The notes beneath the pieces are model-generated. The model searched no databases. It was not told where the DNA came from and saw only the letters and a program-made list of their open reading frames with translations. From Salinispora pacifica CNR114 (GTDB taxonomy: Bacteria > Actinomycetota > Actinomycetes > Mycobacteriales > Micromonosporaceae): a stretch of DNA of 64,000 nt. This document shows positions 17,172-26,872 of this stretch, piece after piece (position 1 is the first letter of the stretch; each line of letters starts with the position of its first letter). The translations under genes were made by a program, and so were the position numbers. The stretch covers positions 30,445 through 94,444 of the forward strand of contig NZ_KI911468.1 in assembly GCF_000514775.1 (NCBI RefSeq), read 5' to 3'.

Positions 17172-18661
17172 GCGAGCCGGCCGCACGAGATCCAGAGGAG
17201 ACCCGGCCACCCGTCCCACAGCCGCACCCCGGCTGGTATCCCCCCGCCGCGCCGCCACACCCCGGCGGATATCCCCCCACCGCGCCGCCACACCCCGACT
17301 GGTACCCGCCGGCCGGCGCGCCCACCCCACCGGTGCCGCCGCACGGCGCCGAACGCCGGCAGCGGCTACATCCGCTCTCCCCCGCGCTACATGGCGCCAA
17401 GTCGCTGGTCGTGGTGATCGCTGGGCTCTCCTGGTCCACGCTGTCCCGGGTCGGCGTCGGCTGGTTCGTGGTGCTGGCGGTGGTGCTGGCGCTCGGCGCC
17501 ACCGTGCTCGCGGTGGTCAGCTGGTACAACACCGGCTATCACGTCGTGGACCGCGAGCTCCGGGTGCACGAGGGGCTGCTCTGGCGACGCACCCGGGCGA
17601 TCCCGCTGGAGCGCCTCCAGGCCGTGGAGGTGGTCCGACCGTTACTCGCCCAGCTCACCGGGTTGGCGGAGCTGCGCCTTGAGGTGGTCGGGGGTGGCAA
17701 GACCGAGGCGCCACTGGCGTATCTGAGCGTCGCGGACGCCGCCGCCCTGCGACAGCGGCTGCTCGCCCTGGCCGGGCCGCAACCGGAGGCCGCCGTCCCG
17801 GCACCGGACACATCGCTGGTCCGCCCGGAGGCGGCTCCGCCCGGCCAGCCACTGCACACGGTCCGGAACACGGACCTGTTACTGAGCCAGCTACTCACCC
17901 CACAGGCCTTCATGATCCCGTTCGGGGTGGCCTTCGTGGCGACGCAGTTCCTCTCCGGCGACTCCTGGTCGTTCGTCGCGGTGGCGAGCACGTTGACCGC
18001 GATGGCCGGGGTGCTGCTCCAGCCCATCCGCCGGGTGCTCGACGACTGGAACTTCCAGCTGGCTCGTGCTGCCGACACCCTGCGGATCCGCAACGGTCTG
18101 CTGGAGACCCGGGCGCAGACCGTGCCGCTACACCGGGTACAGACGGTCGGTGCGACCTGGCCGCTGTTGTGGCGGGCGAAGGGCTGGCTGCGGCTGCGGC
18201 TGGAGGTGGCCGGCTACTCGACGGGGGAAGCCGACGGGCGCAACCGACCAGACCAGCTCCTCCCGGTCGGCCGGCAACCGGTCGCCGAGGCGATCCTCGC
18301 GGAGGTGTTGCCCGGGGTACGCCTCGACGACCTGCCGCTGACCGCACCGCCACCCCGGGCTCGCTGGCTCAACCCGTTGGGTCAGCCGGTGCTCGGCGCC
18401 GGGCTGCACGAGCGGGTGTTCGCGGTCCGCTCCGGCCTGCTCACCCGCCAGGTCGTGGTCGTTCCGTACGCGAGGATCCAGAGCGTACGGGTGGTGCAGG
18501 GGCCGGTGCAGCGGCGGTTGGGGCTGGCGACGGTGCACGCGGACACCGCCGGCGGCGCCGGGGCCGCCGCCCGCGACCGAGCGGTCACCGAGGCGTGGGC
18601 CCTGGCCGCCGAGCTGACGGCCCGCGCGCACCAGGCCCGCCGCGCCAGCCGGCCGCGGTAG
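17168..18661 (+). CDS. Bacterial PH-domain membrane protein with three bPH2 repeats
   Basis: A 497-aa YdbT-like protein. The N-terminal ~55 residues are a repetitive Pro/Tyr-rich stretch (PPHPGGYPP-type units). Two pairs of membrane helices alternate with three bPH2 domains, seen as the related segments TRAIPLERLQAVEV, TVPLHRVQTVGA and VVVPYARIQSVRV. The role in the cell envelope is unknown. It is translationally coupled to the single-PH gene before it. Confidence 0.87.
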   Translation: MSEPAARDPEETRPPVPQPHPGWYPPAAPPHPGGYPPTAPPHPDWYPPAGAPTPPVPPHGAERRQRLHPLSPALHGAKSLVVVIAGLSWSTLSRVGVGWFVVLAVVLALGATVLAVVSWYNTGYHVVDRELRVHEGLLWRRTRAIPLERLQAVEVVRPLLAQLTGLAELRLEVVGGGKTEAPLAYLSVADAAALRQRLLALAGPQPEAAVPAPDTSLVRPEAAPPGQPLHTVRNTDLLLSQLLTPQAFMIPFGVAFVATQFLSGDSWSFVAVASTLTAMAGVLLQPIRRVLDDWNFQLARAADTLRIRNGLLETRAQTVPLHRVQTVGATWPLLWRAKGWLRLRLEVAGYSTGEADGRNRPDQLLPVGRQPVAEAILAEVLPGVRLDDLPLTAPPPRARWLNPLGQPVLGAGLHERVFAVRSGLLTRQVVVVPYARIQSVRVVQGPVQRRLGLATVHADTAGGAGAAARDRAVTEAWALAAELTARAHQARRASRPR

Positions 18662-18697
18662 CGAGCCGCCGCTCCAGGTGACGAAGCTGGGTGCCGA

Positions 18698-19771
18698 TCA
18701 GCGGCCGGCGGCCACCGCCTCATCCGCCGGCGGCGAATCAGCCGACGCCGCGGTGGCCGACGCCGCAGAGTCCGACGCCCGGAGGTCCGACGCCGCCGCA
18801 ACCGGTTGGTCCGGGGCACGTCGGGCACGCCGGGCCGCCCACCATCGCTCGGCCAGCCCCACCGCCAGGAAGGCCATCCCCACGTACACCCAACCGACCA
18901 GGACGTCGATCACGTAGTGCTCCCCGGAGTAGACCAGGGTGAAGGTCATGGCCAGCGGGTACGCGAGCAGCAGCGGCCACCACCGCTTCCGCGTCCCGCG
19001 CAGGAAGAACAGCACCACGAACAGGGCGAACGCGGTGTGCAGCGACGGCATCGCGGCGACCGGGTTCGACGCGAGCTGACCGGCGTTGAGCAGATTCCCG
19101 GCGCCGTGCAGCCCGAAGACCTGCCACCCCCGGGTGGAGATCCGGGCCACCTCCTCCAGCAACCCGTTCTGCGCCGCCCACCATGGTGGTGCGGCGGGGT
19201 AGAGGAAGTACGTCACCAGGCCGCTGGCGCAGAGGAAGGCCCAGCGACGCATGAACGCCGCCCACCGCTGGCGGTCCCGCATCCAGAGCACCGCGGCAGC
19301 GGCCATCGCCACCACGAAGTGGGAGAAGTAGACCCAACTCACCAACGCGTCCCACCAGCGCACTTCCGGCTGGTAGAGGTGCTGCTGCAACCAGACCGTG
19401 GGCACCTGGCCGCCGGTGGCCCAGCCGAACATCACCCGGTCGGCGACGATCAGCTCGTAGGCGTGCGGGGTCGCCCCGTTGTCGGCGAAGCCACGAGAGA
19501 GGTTGTAGAGCACGAGCAGCAACACCACCGGCAGCCAGTCCCGGGCGAAGCGCAGGTGGCTGCGCCACGGCCGGGTGGAGTTCCAGGCGATGGTCGCCGC
19601 CCAGATCCAGACGAAGGCGTATGCCGGATCGGTGGGCAGGCCGATGACGAGCCAGCCGAGAACGAAGGCAGCCGCCCAAACCGACATCATGACCACGCGA
19701 CGGCGCCCGCCGTCGGGCACCACCGGCGGATCAGTTCGGACAGGCTGTTGGGGGTCGATTGGAGCAGACAT
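18698..19771 (-). CDS. PAP2 superfamily membrane phosphatase / phosphotransferase
   Basis: A 357-aa integral membrane protein with at least six helices. The PAP2 motifs MPSLHTAF and YSGEHYVIDVLVGW (about residues 245-300) hold the catalytic histidines. This subgroup (PAP2_3) includes inositol-phosphoceramide-synthase-like lipid enzymes, so the substrate is probably a lipid phosphate. The tail is a low-complexity Ala/Ser/Asp run. The ATG at 19771 starts a natural cytoplasmic N-terminus. Confidence 0.85.
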   Translation of the reverse strand: MSAPIDPQQPVRTDPPVVPDGGRRRVVMMSVWAAAFVLGWLVIGLPTDPAYAFVWIWAATIAWNSTRPWRSHLRFARDWLPVVLLLVLYNLSRGFADNGATPHAYELIVADRVMFGWATGGQVPTVWLQQHLYQPEVRWWDALVSWVYFSHFVVAMAAAAVLWMRDRQRWAAFMRRWAFLCASGLVTYFLYPAAPPWWAAQNGLLEEVARISTRGWQVFGLHGAGNLLNAGQLASNPVAAMPSLHTAFALFVVLFFLRGTRKRWWPLLLAYPLAMTFTLVYSGEHYVIDVLVGWVYVGMAFLAVGLAERWWAARRARRAPDQPVAAASDLRASDSAASATAASADSPPADEAVAAGR

Positions 19772-19888
19772 CACGGTCCAGGTTAACGACGGTCGGCGCA
19801 GCAGCGGACGCAGGAGGTCCTTCGGACGTTTCCGGGCGGTTCGCCTCAAGCGTGACCGGCCCGCCATCCAACCCATAGGCTGGTGACC

Positions 19889-20281
19889 ATGCAGGAGCCC
19901 TTCTCCCCGGGCGCAACCGCCTCGGTGGAGCTGATTGTCACCGAGGTCGACACCGCCCAGGCTATTGGCTCCGGCGACGTGCCGGTCCTGGGCACGCCGC
20001 GAATCCTCGCCCTGGCCGAGGCGGCGACGGTCGTGGCGGTCGCTCGCCAACTGCCCGATGACGCCACGACCGTGGGAGTCCGAATCGAGTTGGACCACCG
20101 CGCCGCCACCCCGGTCGGCCGGACCGTGGTGGCGCGGGCCCGGCTGACGAAGGTCGACGGTCGACGGCTGATTTTTGCGATCTCCGTCACCGAGGGCGAC
20201 TCCACCGTCGCCGAGGGGCGGGTGGAGCGGCTCGTGGTTGACCGGCAGCGCTTCATCGGGCGAGCCGGGCGGTCGTCATGA
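19889..20281 (+). CDS. Thioesterase-fold protein (fluoroacetyl-CoA thioesterase-like)
   Basis: A 130-aa hotdog-fold protein. VGVRIELDHRAATPVGRTV is the core segment of FlK-like thioesterases, which hydrolyse small acyl-CoAs. The sequence PRILALAEAATVVA forms the hotdog helix. The substrate cannot be told from sequence. An in-frame GTG two codons upstream is an alternative start. Its stop overlaps the ATG of the next gene, so they are co-translated. Confidence 0.8.
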   Translation: MQEPFSPGATASVELIVTEVDTAQAIGSGDVPVLGTPRILALAEAATVVAVARQLPDDATTVGVRIELDHRAATPVGRTVVARARLTKVDGRRLIFAISVTEGDSTVAEGRVERLVVDRQRFIGRAGRSS

Positions 20282-21105
20282 CCCTCCGCTTCGGCGAAGT
20301 CGCCGACCGGGTGTATGTGTTACGCGAGCCGCTGCTACGGGTCAACGTGACGCTGCTCGTCGGCGACGGTGCGGCCCTGCTGGTGGACACCCTCTCCACG
20401 GCCGGCCAGGCGGCGGAGTTGGCGCGGGCGGCGCGGGCCGTCACCCCGCACCCGTGGGTGCTGGTGAACACACACCACCACTTCGACCACTGTTTCGGCA
20501 ACGCCACCCTGGCCGGCGATCCGCCCTGCCCGGTGTACGCGCACCAGCTGGCCGCCGCCGCACTGCGCGACCCGGACCGGCTACGCCGGGCAGCGTACGA
20601 GGAGATGCACGGCGAGCAGCCCCGCCTCGCCGAGGAGTTACTCGGCACTGCCGTACTGGCGCCGACCCATCCGGTGGGCGAGCGAGAGGTGCTCGATGTG
20701 GGTGGCCGACAGGTCATCCTGCGGCACCTGGGTCGGGCACACACCGCGGCGGATCTGGTGGTGCACGTACCCGATGCGGAGGTGCTCGTCGTCGGCGATC
20801 TCGTGGAGCAGAGCGGCCCGCCGGCATTCGAGGACTCGTACCCGTTGCGGTGGCCGGAGGCGGTGGCCGAGCTTCTGCGGATGACGAACCCGACCACGGT
20901 GGTGGTACCGGGGCACGGCGACCTGGTTGACCACGGGTTCGTGCACGCCCAGCACGGCCTGCTCAGCGACCTGGCCTGGCAGATCCGTGCTGGCCACGCC
21001 GGTCGGACGCCGGTAGAGCGGGTGGCCGCCGAGGCACCCTTCGGTGCCCGCCCCGCGCTGATCGCCGCCCGTCGCGGCTACGCCGAACTCAACGGCGAGC
21101 TCTGA
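20278..21105 (+). CDS. MBL-fold metallo-hydrolase
   Basis: A 275-aa metallo-beta-lactamase-fold hydrolase. The metal site is complete: NTHHHFDH (about residues 64-71), a later HTAADLVVHV, GDLV and PGHGD. The substrate is unknown. Coupling to a thioesterase gene suggests that the two act on thioester-type metabolites, as glyoxalase-II-like enzymes do; this is inference. Confidence 0.88.
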   Translation: MTLRFGEVADRVYVLREPLLRVNVTLLVGDGAALLVDTLSTAGQAAELARAARAVTPHPWVLVNTHHHFDHCFGNATLAGDPPCPVYAHQLAAAALRDPDRLRRAAYEEMHGEQPRLAEELLGTAVLAPTHPVGEREVLDVGGRQVILRHLGRAHTAADLVVHVPDAEVLVVGDLVEQSGPPAFEDSYPLRWPEAVAELLRMTNPTTVVVPGHGDLVDHGFVHAQHGLLSDLAWQIRAGHAGRTPVERVAAEAPFGARPALIAARRGYAELNGEL

Positions 21106-21198
21106 TCCACGCCGGCCGGCCGCGCTGCCGGCGGGCACACCGCACCCGGAAGACCGGCGCACCGCCAGGTCCGCCGGGCCGGTGAGCTCCCCGCGGGG

Positions 21199-21687
21199 TC
21201 AGGGGTTCAGCAGGTCTGCCAGGCGGGCCAGGTGCGGGGTGGCCGCCATGACCGTGGCGCGCGCCTCGGGGGACAGGCGGGACACCGCGGCGCTGAGCAG
21301 GACGGCGCGCTGCTGCTCGTGATCGGCGATCCGAGCGTGGGCGGCGTCGGTGAGGCGCAGCCGGGCGGTACGGCGGTCGGCCGGAGCGCACTCGCGGTGT
21401 AGCAGCCCGGCGGCCACCAGGTCCCGGACGAGGGTGCTCACCGTGTTGGGTGCCGCGTGCAGGCGGCAGGCGGCATCCTTCACGCTGACATCGGGGTTGG
21501 CCCGGACCAGCAGGAGCAGCTCGACCTGGGCCTCCGGCAATGGGAGGCAGTTGGCGTGCTGGGCCACCGCGCGCCGCAGTCGGCGGTGCAGCTCGCCGAC
21601 GACGGCGCCCAGCGCCGCCGTCGAAGCGGGGTCGAGGCACGGCGCCGGCTGCGCCGGCACGTCATCGGTCGTCACCGTGTCGCCCAC
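21199..21687 (-). CDS. MarR-family transcriptional regulator
   Basis: A 162-aa winged-helix regulator: SVKDAACRLHAAPNTVSTLVRDLVAAG is the recognition region and ECAPADRRTARLRLT the wing. The GTG at 21687 has GAGGTGAG directly upstream. It is divergent from an MFS exporter gene with a palindrome between them, so it probably represses that gene and itself in a ligand-responsive way. Confidence 0.88.
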   Translation of the reverse strand: MGDTVTTDDVPAQPAPCLDPASTAALGAVVGELHRRLRRAVAQHANCLPLPEAQVELLLLVRANPDVSVKDAACRLHAAPNTVSTLVRDLVAAGLLHRECAPADRRTARLRLTDAAHARIADHEQQRAVLLSAAVSRLSPEARATVMAATPHLARLADLLNP

Positions 21688-21701
21688 CTCACCTCAAAAG
21701 A

Positions 21702-21715
21702 CTCTGGATACAGAG
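21702..21715. promoter_or_regulatory. Inverted repeat between marR and MFS gene
   Basis: CTCTG-GATA-CAGAG is a perfect palindrome with 5-bp arms in the 69-bp divergent promoter region, a plausible operator for the MarR-type regulator. A second imperfect repeat (GGTT/AACC) lies just right of it. Confidence 0.5.
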
Positions 21716-21756
21716 CTAAGGTTACCCGGTTGGCAGGCAACCCCCGGGGGAACTCA

Positions 21757-23001
21757 GTGACGCAGACCGCACAACCGACCGCACCCGCCGCAGCCACTCC
21801 CGCCGGCCAGCCGCGGCCAGCAGGGGTCGGCGGTGGGCTTGGTCTGCTACTCCTACTCGGGGCGATCACCGCGATCGGCCCGCTCTCCCTGGACATGTAC
21901 CTGCCGGCGCTCCCCGCCATGGCCCAGGACCTGAACGCGAGCCAGGCCCAGATTCAGCTCTCCCTCACCACCTGTCTGGTCGGGCTCGCCCTCGGGCAGT
22001 TCGTCACCGGCCCGCTCAGCGACCGCTGGGGCCGGCGGCGGCCGGCGCTGATCGGCCTCGTGGCGTACACCGTGCTCGCCCTGGCCTGCGCCGCGGCGCC
22101 CAGCGCACCGATGTTCACCGCCCTGCGGTTCGCCCAGGGCTTCGCCGGCGGGATGGCCGCCGTGGTGACCCGTGCCATCGTTCGCGACCTGTACTCAGGT
22201 CGGGCGGCAGCGAAGTACTTCTCCCGCCTCACCCTGGTCTTCGGGCTCGCCCCGATCGCCGCGCCGACCGTCGGCAGCCTGGTGCTGCGGTTCGGGTCGT
22301 GGCGGACCCTGTTCGTCCTCCTCGCGGTCGTCGGCGCACTGCTCACCGCCGTGGTGGCGGCCTGGCTGCCGGAGACCCTGCCCGCGCATCGGCGCAACCG
22401 CGACGGCCTCAGCGGCATCGTCCGGTCGCTTCGCGAGCTGCTCACCGACCGGGTCTACCTGGGGTACACGCTGACCCAGGGACTCGCCTTCGCCGGGCTG
22501 TTCGCGTACATCTCCGGTTCGTCGTTCGTCTACCAGGACGTGTTCCACCTCTCGGCGAGCACATTCGGTCTGCTGTTCGGCCTCAACGCGTTGGCCTTCG
22601 TGGCGGTCGGGCAGGCCAACGTCCGCCTGCTGGATCGGTTCCCGCCCCGCACCCTGCTGGTCAGCACCCTCGGGGTGAGTGCGGTGGCGGCAACCGGGGT
22701 GCTGGCCGGCGCGATCGCCGCCAGCCAGCTACTCCTCACGGCCGCGCTGCTGGCCTTCATCGCGTCGCTGGGCATGGTGATGCCGAACGGCACGAGCCTC
22801 GCCCTCGACCGACACGCACGCCACGCCGGGACCGCGGCAGCGCTGATGGGCGCCCTCCAGTCGGTGATCGGGTCGCTCGCCGCGCCCCTGGTCGGGCTGG
22901 GCGGGGAAGGCAGTGCCGTACCGATGGCAGCGGTACTCGCGGCCTCCGCCGCACTGTCGCTCACCGCCGCACTCACCCTGGCCCGTCCTCAGCGCCCCTG
23001 A
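21757..23001 (+). CDS. MFS multidrug transporter, Bcr/CflA type
   Basis: A 414-aa protein with about 12 membrane helices. The Bcr/CflA signature is visible in LSLDMYLPALPAMAQDL, and the MFS motif A in GPLSDRWGRRRP after helix 2. It is predicted to be a proton-coupled drug or metabolite exporter. The GTG at 21757 follows GGGGGAA. It is probably controlled by the divergent MarR gene. Nothing links it to the alkaloid cluster 8 kb away. Confidence 0.9.
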   Translation: MTQTAQPTAPAAATPAGQPRPAGVGGGLGLLLLLGAITAIGPLSLDMYLPALPAMAQDLNASQAQIQLSLTTCLVGLALGQFVTGPLSDRWGRRRPALIGLVAYTVLALACAAAPSAPMFTALRFAQGFAGGMAAVVTRAIVRDLYSGRAAAKYFSRLTLVFGLAPIAAPTVGSLVLRFGSWRTLFVLLAVVGALLTAVVAAWLPETLPAHRRNRDGLSGIVRSLRELLTDRVYLGYTLTQGLAFAGLFAYISGSSFVYQDVFHLSASTFGLLFGLNALAFVAVGQANVRLLDRFPPRTLLVSTLGVSAVAATGVLAGAIAASQLLLTAALLAFIASLGMVMPNGTSLALDRHARHAGTAAALMGALQSVIGSLAAPLVGLGGEGSAVPMAAVLAASAALSLTAALTLARPQRP

Positions 23002-23321
23002 TCGATCACGCGTACCCGGGTGGTTTCGCACCCACCGATCCCGTGAACTGCGCCAACTGAAAAGGACATTGACTGCTGGCTATTGCGGTCGAATACTTCA
23101 CCATGTTGCGATAGCAGCACCGGACGACGCGGGACACTCGTCGTCCGCTCGGGCATCCACGCGAGGGCATCGGTCCGACGACGGACCGCCGGCTCGCGTG
23201 CCCGCCACTCCTGCGCACGCCGCCTGCCACCGTGACCGCTCGTCGCTGCGGGCCGGCCAGGTGCCGCCCCGCGCCCGTCCCCCACGCGGGGTGGTAGGCG
23301 CCCCGCGAGTCAGGAGATCCC
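23002..23321. promoter_or_regulatory. Upstream region of the polysaccharide monooxygenase gene
   Basis: About 320 bp with no convincing ORF. A small GGTGG/CCACC hairpin near 23020 may end the MFS transcript. TCAGGAGATCCC just before the GTG at 23322 supplies the ribosome binding site. I see no clear promoter hexamers. Confidence 0.4.
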
Positions 23322-24404
23322 GTGTCCTCCTATCGAACCCGAACGGCCGTGCTCCTCACCGCGGCAATGACTCTCCTCGCGGCCGTCGTGGTGCTCATCA
23401 CCAGGTCGGAGCCGGCGGCGGCGCACGGCGCCGCCATGGTCCCCGGCAGCCGTACCTTCCTCTGCTGGCGGGATGGGCTGAGCCCCACCGGCGAAATCCA
23501 GCCGTACAACCCCGCCTGCTCGGCGGCGGTGGACCAGAGTGGGGCCAACTCGCTCTACAACTGGTTCAGTGTGCTGCGCTCCGACGCCGCCGGTCGGACC
23601 GTCGGCTTCATTCCCGACGGCCAGCTGTGCAGCGGAGGAAACCCCGGCTTCCTCGGCTATGACCTGGCCCGCACCGACTGGCCACTGACGCACCTGACCG
23701 CTGGCCAGAGCATCGAGTTCCGCTACAGCAACTGGGCACACCACCCCGGGACGTTCTACTTCTACATCACCGAGGACAGTTGGAGCCCAACCCGCCCGCT
23801 GGCCTGGAGCGACCTGGAGGAGCAACCGTTCCTGACCGTCACCAACCCACCCCAACGTGGCGGTCCGGGCACCAACGACGGGCACTACTACTTCACCGGA
23901 ACGCTGCCGGCCGACAAGAGCGGCCGACACCTCATCTACTCCCGCTGGGTCCGTTCGGACAGCCCGGAGAACTTCTTCGGCTGCTCGGACGTCACCTTCG
24001 ACGGAGGCAATGGTGAGGTAACCGGCATCGGCCCCGGTGGCACCCTCCCGCCACCGAGCCCCACCACCGCACCACCGGACCCGACCACACCACCACCGAG
24101 CGGCGACTGCATGGCGGTCTACAAGGTGATCAACGCGTGGCCGGACGGCTTCCAGGGGGAGGTTGAGATCATGAACCACACCGCCGACACCTGGACCGGA
24201 TGGGCGGCGAGTTGGACCTGGCCCAGCGGTCAGGCAATAACCCAGCTCTGGAATGGCACCCACACCACCTCGGGATCGGCGGTAGCGGTGAACAGCGCGT
24301 CGTACAACGGCACGGTGGCCCCGGGAGGCAGGACCACGTTCGGCTTCCTCGCCAGCCTCGCCGGCCCGAACACATCACCGACTGTGACCTGCAGCAGCAG
24401 CTGA
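23322..24404 (+). CDS. Secreted AA10 lytic polysaccharide monooxygenase with CBM2
   Basis: A 360-aa secreted copper oxygenase that cleaves crystalline chitin or cellulose. The signal peptide ends at AAA-His35, giving the N-terminal histidine of the copper brace (HGAAMV). The AA10 domain follows to about residue 245, including WAHHPGTFYFY. A Pro/Thr-rich linker then joins a C-terminal CBM2-type module starting at CMAVYKVINAW and containing the surface tryptophans (TWTGWAASWTW). It stands alone and ends at a strong bidirectional terminator. Confidence 0.93.
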   Translation: MSSYRTRTAVLLTAAMTLLAAVVVLITRSEPAAAHGAAMVPGSRTFLCWRDGLSPTGEIQPYNPACSAAVDQSGANSLYNWFSVLRSDAAGRTVGFIPDGQLCSGGNPGFLGYDLARTDWPLTHLTAGQSIEFRYSNWAHHPGTFYFYITEDSWSPTRPLAWSDLEEQPFLTVTNPPQRGGPGTNDGHYYFTGTLPADKSGRHLIYSRWVRSDSPENFFGCSDVTFDGGNGEVTGIGPGGTLPPPSPTTAPPDPTTPPPSGDCMAVYKVINAWPDGFQGEVEIMNHTADTWTGWAASWTWPSGQAITQLWNGTHTTSGSAVAVNSASYNGTVAPGGRTTFGFLASLAGPNTSPTVTCSSS

Positions 24405-24430
24405 ATCGCAGCCGCACCCGGCTGTCAACG

Positions 24431-24482
24431 GCGACGGTCGGCACTGCCCTGAGCCGCGGCGCAGGGCGGTGCCGACCGTCGC
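24431..24482. terminator. Bidirectional terminator
   Basis: A 21-bp stem with one mismatch pairs 24431-24451 with 24462-24482. It lies between two convergent genes and probably serves both. Confidence 0.8.
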
Positions 24483-24501
24483 TACACCCGGACCACCCGG
24501 A

Positions 24502-24963
24502 TCACAAGATGGTCCACTCGGTACAGATCGGACCGGAGTCAGCCAGGGTGCAGACCAACCGAGCTGGCCCCGGTGCGGTGTCGTCCAGCATGAAACGTCC
24601 CAGACCGTCCGCGTCGGTGCCGACGGTCGAGTCGGAACCCGGCTGCTCTACCTGCACCCGAGCTGGCTGTGGCGGCACCAGCTGACCAACGATCCGAAGC
24701 CGATCACGAACGGGGATAACCTCCACCTCGATGGTGATCGAATCTGCGCGAAAGGTCAGCAGCCGCGCCTCGTCGCCGCGGACCTCGGCTGCCCCGGACA
24801 TGCTCTCCACCAACCGGGCAAGCTCGGCATCGGGCGAACGCCAGCTGTAGCTGGCGACCGCGGCGGCGCGTACCGACTCCGGAACCGAATCGACCTCAGC
24901 CAGTAGGCTCCCCAGCCGGACAAGCAGTTCCTCATCTGATGTGGTTAATCGGTCGTCACTCAT
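24502..24963 (-). CDS. Small protein of the CHAT/protease/sigma module
   Basis: A 153-aa protein with no clear family. The first ~55 residues look helical (LLVRLGSLLAEVDSVPESV...). The rest is beta-rich, with a segment (QVEQPGSDSTVGTDADGLGR) resembling carboxypeptidase-regulatory/transthyretin-like folds. It starts 16 bp after the sigma-factor gene and is surely co-transcribed. It could be a sigma-factor partner, an effector or a protease substrate. It has no membrane helix and no zinc-binding anti-sigma motif. Confidence 0.75.
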   Translation of the reverse strand: MSDDRLTTSDEELLVRLGSLLAEVDSVPESVRAAAVASYSWRSPDAELARLVESMSGAAEVRGDEARLLTFRADSITIEVEVIPVRDRLRIVGQLVPPQPARVQVEQPGSDSTVGTDADGLGRFMLDDTAPGPARLVCTLADSGPICTEWTIL

Positions 24964-24979
24964 GCGTACGCACGCTCCC

Positions 24980-25543
24980 CTAGGTACGTCGCTGCGGTGC
25001 CGGCTGACTCAGCAGTGCCCGAAGCGTCGCCAGGCACCGGGCGCGAGAAGGGCCAAGACTGCCGATGGGCACCGAGAGCGCCGCAGCAGCGATCGCATAG
25101 CTGCCCACCGGCTCGAACACCAGCAACCGTAGTAGCTCCTGACAGCGTATCGGCAACTTGCGGTAGGCGTGCCACAGCTCCGCATCAGTTTCCTCAGCGA
25201 CCAGCCGCTGCCAGGGCTCCGGCTGCGACTCGTCAATCGGCTCTGACCGCGTGAACTCCGGTGACGGCACCTCCCACCGGTTGCGCAGCAGGGCAAGGGC
25301 CTCACGGCGCGCGGTGGTGGCAAGCCACGCCCCCACCGATCCAGGATCACGTAGCTTGTCCAGATTTTCCACGAGCCGCAACCAGGTCGCCTGGCTGACG
25401 TCCGCGACGTCAGCCTCGTCGAGCCGGAATCCTCGCGCCACCGTATAGACCAGCCGCGCGTACCGGTCGACCAGTGCCTCCCACGCCGCCTGATCCCCGT
25501 TGGCAGCAGCACGCACCAGCTGACCTGCGTCGTCGTCGCTCAT
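24980..25543 (-). CDS. ECF-type RNA polymerase sigma factor
   Basis: A 187-aa sigma-70 family protein. Region 2 covers DRYARLVYTVARGFRLDEADVADV onward to about residue 85, and region 4 lies near residues 125-180 (YRKLPIRCQELLRLL). It directs RNA polymerase to a special promoter set. No classical zinc anti-sigma gene is adjacent. It lies 32 bp downstream of the S8 protease gene. The ATG at 25543 is chosen because upstream residues are not sigma-like. Confidence 0.9.
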   Translation of the reverse strand: MSDDDAGQLVRAAANGDQAAWEALVDRYARLVYTVARGFRLDEADVADVSQATWLRLVENLDKLRDPGSVGAWLATTARREALALLRNRWEVPSPEFTRSEPIDESQPEPWQRLVAEETDAELWHAYRKLPIRCQELLRLLVFEPVGSYAIAAAALSVPIGSLGPSRARCLATLRALLSQPAPQRRT

Positions 25544-25575
25544 AGACAGGAATCGTACAGCGCTACCTGAGCGCA

Positions 25576-26754
25576 TCAGATCAGCCCGAGGTGGCCTCCA
25601 AACCGCTGGTTGGCCGTCCTCAGGTCGGCCATTAGCTGGTTGGCAGCGGTCACCGCGCCGACCTCCGAGTCGATCCGGGCGGAGAGTTCGGCAGCCACCC
25701 GCGGCGCGGCGAAGGAGGTTCCGCTCCATTGTGCCCACCCCTCCGGGAACAGCGCGTGGTCGATGTACGTGCTTCGTACGTCCGCACCGGGCGCGACGAC
25801 GCTGACCCACGGTCCGGCGTTACTCCAGGAACAGAGGCTGCTGCCGTCGTGCGCGGCAACCGCCAGGACCTGCCCACTCCACGACTCGTCGGCCGCGGCG
25901 AACGCTGCGGGCCAGAACGGGTCGCTGCGGTTGCCATCGTTGCCGGCGGCGGCGACCACCACCCGGTCGATTCCGGACAGGGCCTGCTCCAACGCCGCGC
26001 GTACGCCGAGCGGTGCGGATCCGTCGGCGGTGAAGCCGCCGAGGGAGAGGTTGATCACCTTGGTCTCCGGGTGCAGTCGGCCAAGGGAGGCGATCAGCTC
26101 GTCCTCCGTGCAGACACCAAAGGTGTCCAAGGTACGAATCACCCGTAACACTGCCCGGTCCGTGTGATTCGCGATGACACCACCGATGAAGTTGGCGTGC
26201 CCCACGTCGCCGTCGAGCAGCCCATCCTCATCGACATCGGTCTCCGTCTCCACCTCCACGCCGTCCGCGGCTAGGTAGCCCGCCGGAAGCGGGGTCTCGG
26301 TCCAGAACCCGGTATCGACGATGGATACCGGGACGCGACCGGTTTCGGCCGGCATCTTCAACGTCGATGCGGCGACGGGCGCCGGCGGCCCGAACGGACC
26401 TCCGTGGTTGAACGGACTGGCCAGGAAGACGTGGTTGGGGCTGACCACCTGCCGGCCGGTTGGCCGGTCCGCCCGCAGCGCGCGGCACGCAGCCGGTACA
26501 TCCAGCCCCGGTGCCCGATAGCGACGCAGGCCCGGCAGTAGCTCCTCATCGCCGGAGCCGGGCTGCGCGGCCCGAGCACGCCCGAGGTAGCGTTCGGCAT
26601 CCCGGCGACTGTCTTCGGCGACCAACAGTTCGTCGGCGACGAACCACGCCCGGGCGTCACCGCCGACAGCGGTGTGCGCGAGCTTGGGAAGGCGCTCCAG
26701 CCGCGCCCGACGGCGGGCAGCGAATCGGTTGACGCGTTCCGAGGACGGAGGCAT
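25576..26754 (-). CDS. Cytoplasmic subtilisin-like (S8) serine protease
   Basis: A 392-aa S8-family protease with an intact triad: Asp147 in IVDTG, His186 in VGHANF and Ser347 in SGTSFAAP. It has no signal peptide, so it should act inside the cell, unlike most subtilases. The ~140-residue N-terminal part is unusual, with a VVSPNHVFLASPF segment that may be a propeptide or docking domain. It is first in the minus-strand unit with the sigma factor, divergent from the CHAT gene. Confidence 0.9.
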   Translation of the reverse strand: MPPSSERVNRFAARRRARLERLPKLAHTAVGGDARAWFVADELLVAEDSRRDAERYLGRARAAQPGSGDEELLPGLRRYRAPGLDVPAACRALRADRPTGRQVVSPNHVFLASPFNHGGPFGPPAPVAASTLKMPAETGRVPVSIVDTGFWTETPLPAGYLAADGVEVETETDVDEDGLLDGDVGHANFIGGVIANHTDRAVLRVIRTLDTFGVCTEDELIASLGRLHPETKVINLSLGGFTADGSAPLGVRAALEQALSGIDRVVVAAAGNDGNRSDPFWPAAFAAADESWSGQVLAVAAHDGSSLCSWSNAGPWVSVVAPGADVRSTYIDHALFPEGWAQWSGTSFAAPRVAAELSARIDSEVGAVTAANQLMADLRTANQRFGGHLGLI

Positions 26755-26872
26755 CCATCTCTCCTTCGCTAGGGGAATCGATCACACCCACCTGCCGGCG
26801 ACCGGCTGGCGGGCGTTCGCACAAGAGAGGGTGGTGGACCGCTCGCTGATACGAACTGTGGACAGGGAGTTG